A stretch of 64,000 nucleotides of DNA, from assembly GCA_011947345.1 (NCBI GenBank), contig JAAVTG010000369.1, positions 29,256 through 93,255 of the forward strand, written 5' to 3'. The notes beneath the pieces were generated by a model. That model saw only the letters and a program-made list of their open reading frames with translations. It was not told the origin of the DNA and made no database searches. The number at the start of each line of letters is the position of its first letter. The stretch's first letter is position 1. The position numbers were made by a program, and so were the translations under genes. Shown here one piece after another: positions 21,700 to 33,392 of this stretch. This DNA is from Phytophthora quininea (taxonomy: Eukaryota > Oomycota > Peronosporomycetes > Peronosporales > Peronosporaceae).

Positions 21700-24600
21700 G
21701 TTTTTCTCGTTAAACTAGCATGCAACCCGCCCGCCATAACTAGTGGCATCTTGAATTTGCGCCAATTCTACGCTCAGGCGACCTCCCGCCTGAGAACCTA
21801 CCTGCTCTAACCTCGAATCTGTTATGTCCTCCACCTGAAATGCCTGCAATGGAAGCAGGCAGAATAAACTAAAATGGTGCACGTCATGGACGTCGGCCAA
21901 TCCTGTAAAATTCTATCCTGTAATGTACGCGGGGTCAAAGATGGCGGAAACCTACTGATCTCAGCGCACCTCAAACGCTTTTGTTTTGCGTGTATTCAAG
22001 AGACTCGGTTCAAAGACCGACAAAAAGTGCAGAAATTTGAGTATCTGACTCGACAATGCTTTGGCGGTCGAGTATTTATCACTGACAAAAATGGAGAATG
22101 CCAACATCAAGCATATAGCAGAAGTGGCGGAGTGGCAACAATTATTCACGGATCGTGCCCGGCGGCTGATACAGCAGAGGTGATATCTGGAGCTACGATC
22201 CCGAACCGATACCTACTTGTTCGACTTCGTTGGGGAGGTAAGTGATGTTACATTCATAATGTCTATGCGCCGAACGCAGTCACAGAATGCCGTAGACTGT
22301 TTGAAATACTCCCAGTAGACTTCGAAGAAAACGCAGTACACTTTGTGTGTGGAGATTTTAACACGACATTAAACCCAGAAATGGACGCCAGTGCGTCAAA
22401 CCCGAAACCAGACTCCAGTAGGAACGCGCTACTGCTTTGGTTATCAGAGATTAATGTGGTAGACGCTTGGAGACTGCACCACCTGCTAGCTCGAATTTAC
22501 TCAGGACCTCTTCCGAGGATTAATCGCATCGACTATATCTTCTTAACAGATGCATTGCTATCAGGGTGCTACCATGACTCAGGCTACTCACATTGGGAAC
22601 ACGGTGGCGATCATCTAGCTCACCACATTGAATTAACTTCGTGGCACCACCCCACTGGAACCGGATTTTGAAGATTACCGGCATGGCTCCTCGCCATACC
22701 AGAATTACAATTGGATATAGTAAATGAAGCCAAAGCACTGCTGCCGATTCTCCATGCGTCAAGTAACCCAGGCATAGTGTGGAAGTCGTGGAAAAGGAGA
22801 ATGAAGGGTTACTTAAAACGTTGCCAGCGGACGCTGCGGTTTACAGGACACTCTGACCTCAACGCTGCTCGGGAACAAGTTGAAGAATGCGCAGCAGCAC
22901 CAAGAGATGGATCTGCTAGTGATCAAGATGAGATAAATTATTATTTCGCGAACCAACACTATAAGGAGTGCAAAGAGGAATGGGAGGCCTTTGGCGCCAG
23001 CCGCGGCTTTGAGCAGACGGTATCCAAGGCGGAAAAGAGCAACAAATACTTCTTCCGACCTCCACGCTATGAATTGCGAAATACGCCATTTCGCGCAATT
23101 CGGAAAGAGGACGGTTCAGTATCCACTGACCCAGCTGACGTCTGTAGAGGATATCAAGAACACTGGGGAAAATATTTGGTGATGTCCGCTATGCATCTGG
23201 CCCCACTGAGACTCATGTCGACAGAGATGCACAACAAAACTACTAGATAGCATTACTCGCCGTTTGGATGACGATGCAGCCGCCAGCCTCGAAGAAGACC
23301 TAACTGTCGAGGAATTTGTAGCGGCAATCAAAACACTAAAGCCCCACTCGGCTCCGGGCCCGGATGGGTTTACAAGCGATTTTTACAAACTGGACCCAGA
23401 AATATTTGGCGAAATCCTGTTGGTAGTGTTTAAATACCAGCTTGAGCGTGGAATATTACTTCCACACCAACGATACTCGTCAGTGGTCTTGTTGTTCAAG
23501 AAAGGTGGGCGAGACAACCCGGGAACTTCCGCCCGATAAAATTGATGCCGGTGGAGGTAAAATTCTATCGCGAGTACTTGTCAACCGACTTCGTCCTCTG
23601 ATGTCCAAGTTAGTACATCCTGACCAAAAAGGTTTATACCTGGACTGTAACGGAGTGTTACATGGCGAGTGACTTGTCACTTGCCCGAGTTGGGTACACT
23701 GTGTGGTGCACACCACGTGACACGTGGTGGGTGACTTGGAGCCACCCAATCAACGTGAAGTAGGTTTTAGTATAGATATCTTACAGTTTGTATTACAGGC
23801 CAAACTGTGCGAGCTCTATTAATACATTCAGTCTTAGATTTACGCTATCGCTAGTTAGTCCTTGTCAACTCACGTTCACTAGGAGTTTGTATACTTCTTA
23901 GCACCTTCCTCTGCGAGAAGTGCTGTGTGACGCCCCGTCACATGGACGCTCAATCCACGAACAAATTTTCTTGGTGCGAGACTTGCAACATTTGATGACG
24001 TCCCAGAATCATCGAGGCATAGCTACGTTCCTGAATTTCGCGAAAGCGTAAATCGGCAATACCTATTTCGCGTGCTTGCACGATAAGGGCTTGGCCCGCG
24101 ATTTCGTTCGTGGATCGAATTAATGTACGAACATACACAATGTTCGTTGATGATAAATGGGTGGGCCCAAGATGCTCTATCTCCAGCACGCGGTGTTAAA
24201 CAAGGGGATCCATTATCGCCGTTTCTGTTTGCACTTTACTAGAACCACTAGGAAATCTTTTGCGAACCAATCGAGATCTCGGCGTCGAAGTAAATGAGAC
24301 GCTACGGATTCCTGTGGCATTTTTTGCTGACGATACCGTTCTCTTCTCAAAGGGAAGACACAATTGGTGAATCAACTGAAGATCGTAGACTGCTACTGCG
24401 TGGGATCTGGAGCGCAGCTGAACCACACCAAGAGCGCCATGATGAGTCTGAATAACAAGTGTCCAGCACCACGTTTGGAGCCGCTTCGATCGTTGAAACG
24501 AGGCGAAACAATGCGCTACCTTGGCATACCTTTTGGAAATTTGGACACGTCTGAAAAACTCGCGACGCAACTCGATCACAAGATGATTAAACGCTTGCAG

Positions 24601-25425
24601 CTCTGGAAAGGGCGAGCGCGTACTCTGCTAGGTCGAAGACTAATCGCTCAAGTTGAGATTTTGTCTATACTTTGGTACTTCACAACTGCGATGATAATTC
24701 CCACGCGATTTATAAAGCGATGGCAAGGAATGATAAACTGCTACGTTCTATACAATCACATTAGTGTCGGGAAAACGGGAGTGAGCATTGTACAAAAAGG
24801 ACTAGCGACGACACCGCGAGAAATGGACGGAATCGGAGTCCCTGATGTAGCAACAGTAATTCGCCGTCAGCACCTACAGCAGTTGCAGCATTTTGTGGTG
24901 ACCACCAGTTCCAACTCAGACAGCGATGACAACGTGTGGTTTCGACCAATGATCATATAATCCAACTACGCTATGGGGAATTTGCTAGGCCACGATCCAG
25001 TGACTTTCTGTTTCAAGACCCACCTCGACCAGCGGGGTGGAGAGCAACAATGATGCCACTACGGTGACGTCGAACTCTGCACGATTGGGGGCATAATAAA
25101 TTGGTCGCAACGATTGTCACTGCAAGTTAGCAGACTCAAACAAGTGCAATTTGCATTGTACAGTCCAATATGGTGGAATAAATCATCCAAATTCCATCTG
25201 TGGCCCTCCAGAGAGTTAACACAAACTTCGACGCCATTGGGGTCAGGTACTACCAAGTTTGGCTGCTTATGTCGTGCACTTGCGGAGAAAAGTTGGACTG
25301 TTTTGCCGATTTTCTAGACGAAAATCATTACTGGCCTTCATCGGCCGCGTTCTTCGCCAAAATATGTTTAACACTTCACCCGATACTCGGATCTGAAGTT
25401 GTCCTTACGGATATTTTCGTCTCTA
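21700..25425 (+). mobile_element. LINE copy 2, main part
   Basis: Plus-strand relative of LINE copy 1, lacking ORF1 (5'-truncated near 21700). ORF2 starts at ATG 21874: endonuclease 21874-22671 (SCNVRG, QETRF, HFVCGDFNTTLNP, NRIDYIFLTD, GDHLAHH), linker 22711-23250, RT from 23330 (HSAPGPDGFTSDFY) through FADDTVLFS (about 24330), C-terminal part 24364-25425. A solo LTR splits it at 23646-23942. At about 25425 the LINE stops in the middle of a DIF motif where Gypsy sequence begins; its last part reappears at 31853. Frame slips and a TGA at 22668-22670 break ORF2. Confidence 0.8.
23646..23942. mobile_element. Solo LTR (297 bp) in LINE copy 2
   Basis: The insertion begins TGTAACGGAG and ends CCCCGTCACA (TG...CA termini) and is flanked by the 5-bp direct repeat TGGAC (23641-23645 and 23943-23947). 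Removing it and one repeat restores LINE RT homology (GLYLD... to ...RSIHEQ, corresponding to GFIPGRRIDQ in copy 1). It has no internal coding region, as expected from LTR-LTR recombination. Orientation cannot be fixed. Confidence 0.9.
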
Positions 25426-25429
25426 CGTC

Positions 25430-28400
25430 TACCTGTTGCTAGTAGCACTGCCACTGGCGCTCTAGACAGCGCATCCGCCACCACGTTTGTTGCCCCAGGT
25501 CGGTATGCTATGTCAAAGTCGTACTCTTGCAAGACAAGGGACCACCGGTGTAGTCTGCCTGCCAATTCCGTCCGTGTCATGAGCCACTTCAAAGCAGCAT
25601 GATCAGTCACAATCTCGAATCGCCGGCCGTACACATACGGTCGGAACAACTTGACTGCAAACAACAGCCAAACATTCTAGCTCAGTGATCGAGTACTTAG
25701 CTTCTGCCGCACTGTTGACTTTGCTAGCGTACGCCACTGGTTGCCACCCGCGGCCCTGGTCTTGCATAAGGCAAGCTCCGAGTCCTACTACGCTTGCATC
25801 CGTTACCAGCCTGAACGGCAGAGCGAACTGGGGCAGACGAGCAATGGCCTCGATGTCAGCATTGCCTTCACTCGTTCAAACGCGAATTGCTGCTGTTCAG
25901 TCCAACACCATTCAACGTCCTTCTTCAGCAATCTCGTGAGCGGCTCCATGATCGATCCGAATCCAGCGACAAACTTCCTATAGTACCCGGCCAAATGTAT
26001 GAACCGCTTCGCCTCGACGGGATCTTTCGGTCGTGGATATTCAACCACCGCCTTCACAAGTCTATCAACCGGCCGTACTCCGTCCGCGCTCAACTGATGC
26101 CCAAGGTACTCCATGGAGCTCGAGGCAAACACACACTTTTAAGCTTCAGCGTCAATCCTGCAGCCAAAAGCCGTTCTAGCACCACAGCCACCTGGATAAT
26201 ATGCCGTTCCAGTCCACCGCGGGTGAAGATAACGATATCGTCAAGGTAGACTAGACACGTGACCCATGTCAAACCCCGTAGAACGCCATTCATCACGCGT
26301 TGGAATGTACTCGGCGCGTTTATCAGCCCGAACGGCATGCGTACGAAGCGGTACAGCCCTTGCTTCGTCGTGAAGGCCGTCTTATCACGGTCTTCAGGTG
26401 CCACTTCTATCTGCCAATATCCCGCTTTTAGGTCTAGCGTAGTAAACATCGGAGCTCCACCTAACGCGTCCAACCTCATCAATTCTCGGCAAAGGGTATA
26501 TATCCTTTTTGGTTACCCGATTCAACGCCCTATAGTCCACGCAGAACCGCACTTCTCCGTCCTTCTTGCGTACCAGTACGACAGGAAATCCCCACGCACC
26601 ATTGCTTTCCTCTATCACACCAGCTTGTAGCATCTTGGCGACATTCTCCTCTATGACTGCATCCTCCGTCTGCGCATGCCTGCGTCGTTTCATCATTATC
26701 GGTGCCGTATCTCCAGTATCTATGTGATGTTGAACTGGTAGCGCCGTAGCTGGTGGACAATCACCTTGGTGTGCTACGAGTTCTCGATACGCCCGCAGTA
26801 GCCGTAACACCAGCCCTCGTCCTGTCGGTTCATCAACGCCCATCTGGATGCTATCCTCGTCTTCAAGCGGGGTCTCCGTGTCGCCAAGGTCAGCCAGCCA
26901 CTCTGTGACCTTCATCGTCGATAATGCGCCGTTCAATTCCAGCACGTCGAGGTCGCTGTCCACAGGGATCCACACGCCCAGTTCCCTTCGCTCGGGTAGT
27001 TTTGTCCAGCCACCACACAAATTGATCGCGGGCACGAAGGCCTTGCCGTCGTTCGCCTTCGTCACGGTCGCTGCCAACATCACCGGCCCAACACAACACG
27101 TCGGAACAAACAGCCCTTCTTCCCCGTCTTGCGCCGCTACCGCGACTTGCATAGGCATCACAGCGTTCCGTTGGAGTCGTACACGGTTCACTAGCCGTAC
27201 CGCCGCCACTCTCGCGTCGTCCGTATCATCCTCCGTCCTAAAAGGGATCACCACCAGCCGCCCACGTTCTTCATAGCGCGTCTCATTCTTGTCGAAGTCC
27301 ACAATGGCTCGGTGCTTCTTCATGAAGTCCACTCCTAGGAGGAATTCGTCCGTACAGCCTTCTATGATGCAGGCCGTCACTTCGACTGCTTGCCCAAAGA
27401 TGTTGCGCATCGTGAAGCGCCACACACCCAACACATCCAGCAGGAAACCGCCGATTCCTTCCACAAAGTCTACCGGAGCTGCGCCTTGCACTCGTTCGCC
27501 ACGCCGCATCCAGTCCGTTCCAGCGATGGAGTATCTGGCTCCAGTATCGACCTTCACCACCGCTCGACCGCCGTCCAAGTACATCATGGCCGTGGGGAGT
27601 CCGTCCTTCGCCCTTGCTTCCATACTGTCCGGCGCGTCGTCCACCGAGTTGCACTGCACCAAGCTAACAGCCGCACTGTTACCACTGCGCCGTCGTCGAG
27701 GTGACTCCGTCCGTCGCCGTTCCTGACGCAGGTACATCTCCGCGTATGCTGCCTCGATCTGCTGCTGCCGTCGCCGGCTCGTTTCCGCGTCTACTTCGGC
27801 CACCACCGCGTCGACATCTTCACCGCTCCCTTCTCGAGCATCCTGTCGCTGTCGAGCACGCTGTGCGCGTTGTGATTTCGTTTCTCGTTGGCCGCGCTTT
27901 AGCACTGCCCGTACTTTAGCAACAGCACCGAGCTGAGCTACCGCTCCATCGTCCAGTGTATCGCCCACAGCCGTCAACCATTGGTCTGTAGATGCCGTTT
28001 CCACCGCATTGGCGTTTCCGTCGCCATCAGTTCGTTCGTCCGTGGGGCGGTCGGCACGAGCGTCACCATGGTCCTCGGTCGTTGTTGCGGCTTCCGCCAA
28101 CCTGTCGCGTTCGTCTCCTTGCACCGTCATTGCTGTCGCCTCGTCCTGGACTTCGTCGCGCTCGAGCATCGCCGCATCTCCGCCTTCCCCAGTCGGGAAC
28201 ACCTCGCTTGTTGTCGCGGCTTGGCTTTCGTCAACTGCCGACGGTTGCCGCCCGTGACATCCATCTCTTCCACCTTTAACATGCGCTGGTGCGTACCGTA
28301 GCGTCGCCATCGCTGGCCGCACCGTGGCCACGTACCGCCGCGCCTTCCAGTCGTCTCGTTCTGCCATCTGCCCGCGCATCTGACCGTCGAGCGGCAGCAT

Positions 28401-28841
28401 TGCCACCTGCTCACCGCCATCCAAATCACCGTCACTGCCTTCATGTAACCTCTGCGGCTCCACTACTTCCGTGCCCACCGACACGTCGCCACCTTCGTCC
28501 TCGTCCTTCTGTTCCTCCACACCATCCGCTATGTCGTCACCAACAGCTTCACTGCCGTTCACACGATCTCCATCCTCGCCTCGTCCTCGGGCCAGAGAGT
28601 CCATCGCCGTACGACCATGTGCACTCGGCGTCGTCCTCGCGGCATCACCCTCTTCCATCTCGTCCGTCCGTTGGGGGTCAGGTTGCCGTCGCGGACACGG
28701 TATACCCCTACCGTGCCGCGTCCTCGTTTTCCGTCGCTGATGGTGCTGCGGGCTTCGCGCCACGTGCAGCCAGATACGCATCGTTGCGTGCCTTGGCGTT
28801 CTCGTCCGGGCATTCCTTCGCAAAATGGCCGTTCCGTCCAC
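25430..28841 (-). pseudogene. Gypsy pol: protease, reverse transcriptase, RNase H
   Basis: Minus strand. From 28841 an open frame of 815 codons begins with a disordered Arg/Asp-rich linker, then a retropepsin-like domain ([14 protein letters not shown], about 27560; [10 protein letters not shown], about 27330), then [27 protein letters not shown] (about 26560), and after a frame slip near 26480 [28 protein letters not shown] and CLVYLDDIVIF (catalytic box, about 26250). 25803-26132 gives the connection region (RFIHLAGYYRKFV). 25664-25430 gives the end of RNase H (FEIVTDHAALKWL..., GATNVVADALSRAP). Integrase is missing because of the truncation. Confidence 0.85.
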
Positions 28842-30810
28842 ATGCGTAGCACTTATAGGAGTCGGGTAGTGCAGGTCGTCCAGCTGCTGCTAGAGCTGCT
28901 GGTACAGTCCTCGGCTCCGTCTTCGGCACAGTCACTGCATGCACTTGACGCACAGGTGCTTTCCGTCGCTTCCGTTTTGGCGGTGGAGGCGCAACATCCG
29001 ATTCGTCCTCGTACTCGTTCTCGTCCTCGTCGGTCGACCCTGCCTTCCTGGCCAACATCGCCTTGGCCTTCTTGTCTGGCTTTCGTACCGCTCTCTTGTC
29101 AGGTTGTTCGCGTTGCGCCGTGCCACGCTTGGCCTTGCCGGAAGGGATCCACTGCCGTCCATTCCAAGTTCTCCCTTTCGGTGCCTCCCAGATTCCCGTC
29201 CAGTTATTATACGTCCCTCGAGGATTCGTGAAAGCCACGAAGCCGTCCGGGTCCACGTCCGCCGTCACTTGCTGCCCGCCATGCGCCACATCCATGCCCG
29301 GTAGCTGTGTGCTGCCCACACCAGGTAACACTGCCGCCGTGCCGACGTTCCCTACGACTTGAGCCACGCCAGGAGTCGGTGCTTGGGGCCAAAATTGCCC
29401 GATCGTCGTCATCCCGCGAGCTACATTCTCATCACTCTTGTCGATATTCATGGCCTTGTCGACCGCCTCCTCTAGGGTCCGTGGTCTAGGTCGCTGCTCA
29501 ACGAGCGCCCGCACCGTCATGTTCAAACACCTGTAGAACTGTGCCAGGAGTACACGTTCACGTACACGCGCACGTCCAGCCGCCTCGCGTAGTCCGGCAG
29601 CGAAGTCCGCATAAGTCTCACCCGGGGCGAAGAATCGTTGTGCCACTCGAAACTCAGCCGCTGACTTGTCGACTCGTTCGCCATATCGTCGTAGCAACGC
29701 TTTCCTCAAATTCGTCCACGTCCGGTTACGCCGTCGCAGTCGCCTATTCAGCGTCGTATAGAATCTTGCTGCATTGTCTGCAAGCTTGTTCCCCAAGATG
29801 TAGTACAGATCCCTGTCGGACCAGTTGCCACGACCAGAGCGTCTCGCTCCTTCCATTACCAGCTCCACACGATCGATCCAGACAGACACTGATGCGTTCG
29901 GGGAGGGCGAGTATGTAGGTAACTCTAGATCCTTGACACTTCGACGTGGTCCTCGTTGACCGTCTTTATCTCGTCCACGCCAATCGTTGTCGTCAGAGCT
30001 GCTCGAACTGTCGGAGCTACTTGAGCTGTTCTCACTCCAGTCCTCATCACTCCAATATTCGTCACTGCTGTCATCGTCCGGGCTATCGTCACCGCTGTCA
30101 TTTCCACCATCGCCAGGACCACCTCCGCGACCACCTCGTCCGCCGTTGCCGCCATCGCTGCCATTGCCGCCATCGTCGCCATGGTGTCGACGTCGAGCAG
30201 GACTTAGCGCCGCTCGCACTGTAGTTGGCTGCGAGGTTGAGGTAACCACTGCTGCTGGCGCGATTGGGGCCGTCGGGACAGATGCCGATGTCAACGTCAC
30301 CGTGCCTGCTGCCGCCGATCCCGTCGTCACCGTCGCCACTTGTTGCGGTGCTGGAGCATCCACCTGCACCACTGGAGCCGGTGCGGCTTGCAGTACAGTC
30401 TGCGCTCGTTCCATTCCGTCCATTCGTGCTGTCAGTCCGTTCATCGTGCTCACCAGTTGCTGCAGCAGGCTGGCTAGAGCGCTCGTATCTGTCATCGCGG
30501 CCACAGCTGGGCCTGTCGTTGGTTGAGGCGCTGTCTCCGTAGGTGCCACCGAAGATGCCAGCGGTTGGCTTGCCGCCATCGAAGGTGCCACCGGCTGGTT
30601 CGTTGCCCCTGACGCCTCCTGTTCACCCGTTCTCCGTTCGTTTCCTGCGCTCGTCCTCCGTGAGGATGATGCCGATTTCGCACGCGTCCTGCTCGCCGGC
30701 GAGTCCTCCACCACGGTCTCCGATTGCCGTTCCGTCGTCGTTCTCGTCATATTGTCGTCCGTATGGGGTACGCTCGCTGTCGTTGAACATCGCCCCTGTA
30801 TGACCACCAT
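28708..30810 (-). CDS. Gypsy gag with CCHC zinc knuckle
   Basis: The open minus-strand frame extends from upstream of 30810 to a stop at 28708. Candidate ATGs are at 30810 and 30750; upstream codons would lie in the LTR/PBS. N-terminal 180 residues are Thr/Ala/Pro-rich, followed by a Gly/Asp/Ser low-complexity run (about 30200-29990), then a capsid-like helical domain ([15 protein letters not shown]...FYTTLNRR...[13 protein letters not shown], 29900-29640) and a C-terminal CCHC knuckle [14 protein letters not shown] (about 28840). pol overlaps the last 134 nt in the +1 frame relative to gag. Intact as read. Confidence 0.85.
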   Translation of the reverse strand: MVVIQGRCSTTASVPHTDDNMTRTTTERQSETVVEDSPASRTRAKSASSSRRTSAGNERRTGEQEASGATNQPVAPSMAASQPLASSVAPTETAPQPTTGPAVAAMTDTSALASLLQQLVSTMNGLTARMDGMERAQTVLQAAPAPVVQVDAPAPQQVATVTTGSAAAGTVTLTSASVPTAPIAPAAVVTSTSQPTTVRAALSPARRRHHGDDGGNGSDGGNGGRGGRGGGPGDGGNDSGDDSPDDDSSDEYWSDEDWSENSSSSSDSSSSSDDNDWRGRDKDGQRGPRRSVKDLELPTYSPSPNASVSVWIDRVELVMEGARRSGRGNWSDRDLYYILGNKLADNAARFYTTLNRRLRRRNRTWTNLRKALLRRYGERVDKSAAEFRVAQRFFAPGETYADFAAGLREAAGRARVRERVLLAQFYRCLNMTVRALVEQRPRPRTLEEAVDKAMNIDKSDENVARGMTTIGQFWPQAPTPGVAQVVGNVGTAAVLPGVGSTQLPGMDVAHGGQQVTADVDPDGFVAFTNPRGTYNNWTGIWEAPKGRTWNGRQWIPSGKAKRGTAQREQPDKRAVRKPDKKAKAMLARKAGSTDEDENEYEDESDVAPPPPKRKRRKAPVRQVHAVTVPKTEPRTVPAALAAAGRPALPDSYKCYACGRNGHFAKECPDENAKARNDAYLAARGAKPAAPSATENEDAAR

Positions 30811-30954
30811 GTGACGTACTCTTGTTACTGCCCCGCACGCTGGGCTTTCACTACCAGTGCTGATGCGGTAGATCCAGTAGTCCGCCTGGCCAACGAGGTC
30901 GAATCGCCGATCCCTCGTGCCGATGCACACCCGACTGGTGCTGCACCCACTTTT

Positions 30955-30962
30955 TATTTATA
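30955..30962 (-). promoter_or_regulatory. Probable TATA box of Gypsy LTR
   Basis: TATAAATA on the minus strand within the LTR, about 100 bp before its 3' edge and upstream of gag. Position fits a U3 promoter. Confidence 0.45.
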
Positions 30963-31336
30963 CGTTCGTTCCGTCCGTCCAAATTAACCTGCCCTGACCG
31001 TATGCAGCCCGCCAAACCTGTCCGTGCTTGGGTGCCTATGTAGACACTCACACCGTCCTCGCTCGCACTTCCTAGGTCCGCTTGACCACCTACAGTCCGT
31101 CCAGTTGGTAACCTTCCGCGGCGCGTCCACGGCAGAATGTCACCCCGTCCTGTGTCGTCCGTCCAAGCCGAAGTTTACCCACGTCCGTTGTACGCCCTCG
31201 CTGCGGACTTCCGCCAAATGCGTCCGTCGGCCTCGAACTTTACCCACGTACTCCGTCCGCCTTCAGCCCGTCCGTCCAGTCCAATTGTTGACCAGCGAAG
31301 CTTCACACAAACACAGTTGCGTCCGCCTCAAGCCGA

Positions 31337-31368
31337 TCCGTCCGTCCGTCCGTCCGTCCGTCCGTCCG
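31337..31368. repeat. (TCCG)8 microsatellite
   Basis: Eight uninterrupted TCCG units inside the Gypsy LTR; the flanks are also rich in GTCCGTCC words, so the LTR has a general CCGT bias. Confidence 0.95.
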
Positions 31369-31852
31369 TTCCAGTTGTCGTCCACCAGCCCCACTCACTG
31401 CGCAGGCTGTCGTCGTTGGCGATGTCTGGCTCGCCGATTGCTTCCGCCACGAACCCGAGACCACTTGTGGGCTCCGTCGCGAATTCAAGAGTGCCGTCCT
31501 CGTTCAAACCAGCGGTCGCTGTCGACCGTTCTCGTTCAGCGATGATCCTGTTTACGCAGACCGCGCCGTCGGCGCAATCAAAGCCAACATCCGCCTCTTC
31601 GTCTCCGTAGCCAGCTTGTCGTGGCTGTGCTTCAACGTCAATGCCACGGTTCGTCGTGCCCACCAACCAGTGCAGTGCACGTCGCCTTCTGCCCAGTTCC
31701 TCAGGTCGTCATCCTTCCTCGAGCAGCTTCTGGTCGTGTCCGCTGCCGCCCGCATTCATCCATTCGCCCACCGTCCGTTCCACAGTATCTTCAACGTCAC
31801 CGGGGCTACCAGCTGCGCGCCCGTTGAAGATCGCCACACCAGATCCGTTACA

Positions 31853-32323
31853 GAACCAATGTGGAGCGAATTATGGAGCCGGTGGCTGAGGTTCTTTTGC
31901 GTCGATCTAAGCTGGAGGTTGGTACTCTTCCCAAGATTGCAAGACCTCCGTAGGAACTGGAGAAGTGAGCACAAAGAACTGATACTTCTATGGAGGATCT
32001 ACACAGCGATTGTGTTTCACGCAACATGGCGGCTCAGGAACGACATTCATTTCCAGGAAACAACAGCTGAAGTGCCAAATATTCTCAATCTGCTGAACTC
32101 GTTCAAGATGCACTACCAATTCCTCTACCAACACGCACATGAGCCTCATTGCAACCGCGCTACTGTGGTCCGCGTGCTGCAAAAACTTGGCTTTGATCCG
32201 CCAGAAAATAATATCCCGGAACCCATTCACCACATGTGGACGACATGAACGTAACTCTCACGGATAGATAGCTTATCACCTTAAGACGAGAAATCCGCTA
32301 AACAGTTAATCAATTCAATTTCC
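31853..32323 (+). mobile_element. LINE copy 2, 3'-terminal part
   Basis: Starts right at the Gypsy LTR edge with GAACCAATGTGGAGC and reads ELWSRWLRFFCVDLSWRL...LQDLRRNWRSEHKELILLWRIYTAIVFHATWRLRNDIHFQE, almost identical to LINE copy 1 at 1127-702. It ends at 32323 in the same terminal sequence as copy 1, three bases from the NLP stop codon. Much closer to copy 1 than the main part of copy 2 is, which may mean a different age or source. Confidence 0.85.
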
Positions 32324-32326
32324 TTC

Positions 32327-33120
32327 CTACACAATGTTATGGACATCGTCGTTGTCGTCTTTGCCCTCACGACGAACCAAAGAATCGGAATCGCTCCACG
32401 GGTTGGCCATCTGGAGAATCGCCTGGAAATTGTCGTCGTTGACAGGAACTTTGCTAGCGCCGAAGCTCGCAGAGTTGAGTGCGTCACGGGCAGCGTCGGT
32501 CAAATCGTCCCACATGACAAGGTCCTGAAACTTGCCCGAGTTTGTGGTGGCCTTCAGGTAATGGTGCGTCCCAAAGGCCAATGTGTACAGGATTTTAGCG
32601 CTGGTGCCGTTGATAGTGTTGGTATCGGGTGGGGAATACACGTAGTAGCGGTCGCCTGTGGCTGACGTGGTCACGGCTGAAATCGTTGCAGTTTCCGAAG
32701 CATTATCCAGCCAAACAATTACATTCTCCCACCCATGGCGCCGACCGATGTAGTATGGGATCAATGCCGTGTCCTTGGGGAAGTACCAGGCGAACATGAT
32801 GGCCCATTTGTCCTGGAATTTGATCGATCGCCCGTAAATTTGAGATCCTTTGGTCTCGCCGTATCCGTGGCTGCACTTTTTAGCCCACGTGAACACAGCA
32901 CCCGCAAGACCCGCATTTGTGTTGCCGTCGGCATCGACAGCAGCGTACGGGTAGCAGCCGCGAGCAACATACAGTTGGGGCTTGAACGTGAGAGCAATCG
33001 CGTACTCCTTGGTGGTTGGCTTGGTTTCAGGAAAAGGAACCACTTCGCTGAAGGCGATCTCCCCGCGAGGATTGCATCGCAAAAGCTTAGCAAAAGGAGA
33101 ATCGTGGCCAGGAAAACCAT
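32327..33120 (-). CDS. NPP1-domain necrosis-inducing protein (NLP), frame broken
   Basis: Family role: secreted NLPs bind plant sphingolipids and lyse eudicot cells, or act as non-cytolytic pattern-bearing proteins. The ATG at 33118-33120 starts a hydrophobic signal-peptide-like segment (about 18 residues) in one frame; the NPP1 domain follows in another, the shift falling at a 4-base homopolymer (33061-33064), where one missing base would explain it. The domain shows the FKPQL, GCYPYAAVDADG, AWYFPKD and WDDLT.AAR blocks and ends at a TAG (32327-32329). The conserved heptapeptide position reads GRRHGWE, with two of seven usual residues replaced (second and fifth), which in this family argues against cytolytic activity. 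The LINE ends 3 bp downstream. Length about 264 codons, normal for the family. Confidence 0.85.
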
Positions 33121-33392
33121 CGGCGTCGTGCTCGGAGCTGAAGAAATTGTAGAATGAAAGGCACTGCTGGCAGAAGCTAACTTTTGTCGATCAGAAAGCA
33201 TGCAGGTATTACACGCTCGTTTGAACACGTAGTTGATTGTGCAGATCGCCCAGCCACATCAAAGCAGCCTCAGTCTGACTCACCACAAAACCCAGCTCAG
33301 CTATTAACTGGTCTCGACAACCTGCTTAGAGCATGTACAGACGCACTAGTAGATTAAACTAAATAGATTTTTACGTTCGGAAACGAATGAGT

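Larger units (their letters stand above)
25426..31852 (-). mobile_element. Ty3/Gypsy retrotransposon, 3'-truncated
   Basis: Minus-strand LTR retroelement with 5' LTR, gag, protease, RT and RNase H in Ty3/Gypsy order; integrase and 3' LTR are absent. The 5' edge (31852) has terminal TGTAACGGA and is immediately followed by LINE sequence GAACC; the other edge at about 25425 joins RNase H-adjacent coding directly to LINE sequence. About 480 bp of LINE, present in copy 1, is missing at the junction. The simplest history is Gypsy insertion into the LINE near its 3' end followed by a deletion spanning the Gypsy 3' half and the adjacent LINE. Confidence 0.8.
30858..31852 (-). repeat. Gypsy 5' LTR (about 995 bp)
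   Basis: On the minus strand it begins TGTAACGGATCTGG at 31852 and ends CAGCA at 30858, directly followed by CTGGTAGTGAAAGC, a plausible primer-binding site. A TATAAATA box on the minus strand (30955-30962) lies about 100 bp before the LTR 3' end, consistent with U3-R-U5 layout and transcription starting near 30930. It contains an eight-copy TCCG microsatellite (31337-31368). The internal boundary is inferred, as no second LTR remains for comparison. Confidence 0.6.

Noticed and set aside
23646..23942. Palindromic CACGTG-type motifs considered as a hairpin element or CRISPR-like repeat
   Set aside because: They lie inside a solo LTR with a clear target duplication; no spacer-repeat periodicity.
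27700..30800. Many long plus-strand open frames opposite Gypsy gag/pol
   Set aside because: High-GC codon bias of gag/pol on the minus strand leaves the antisense open; composition is Arg/Ser/Pro/His-rich with no domain.
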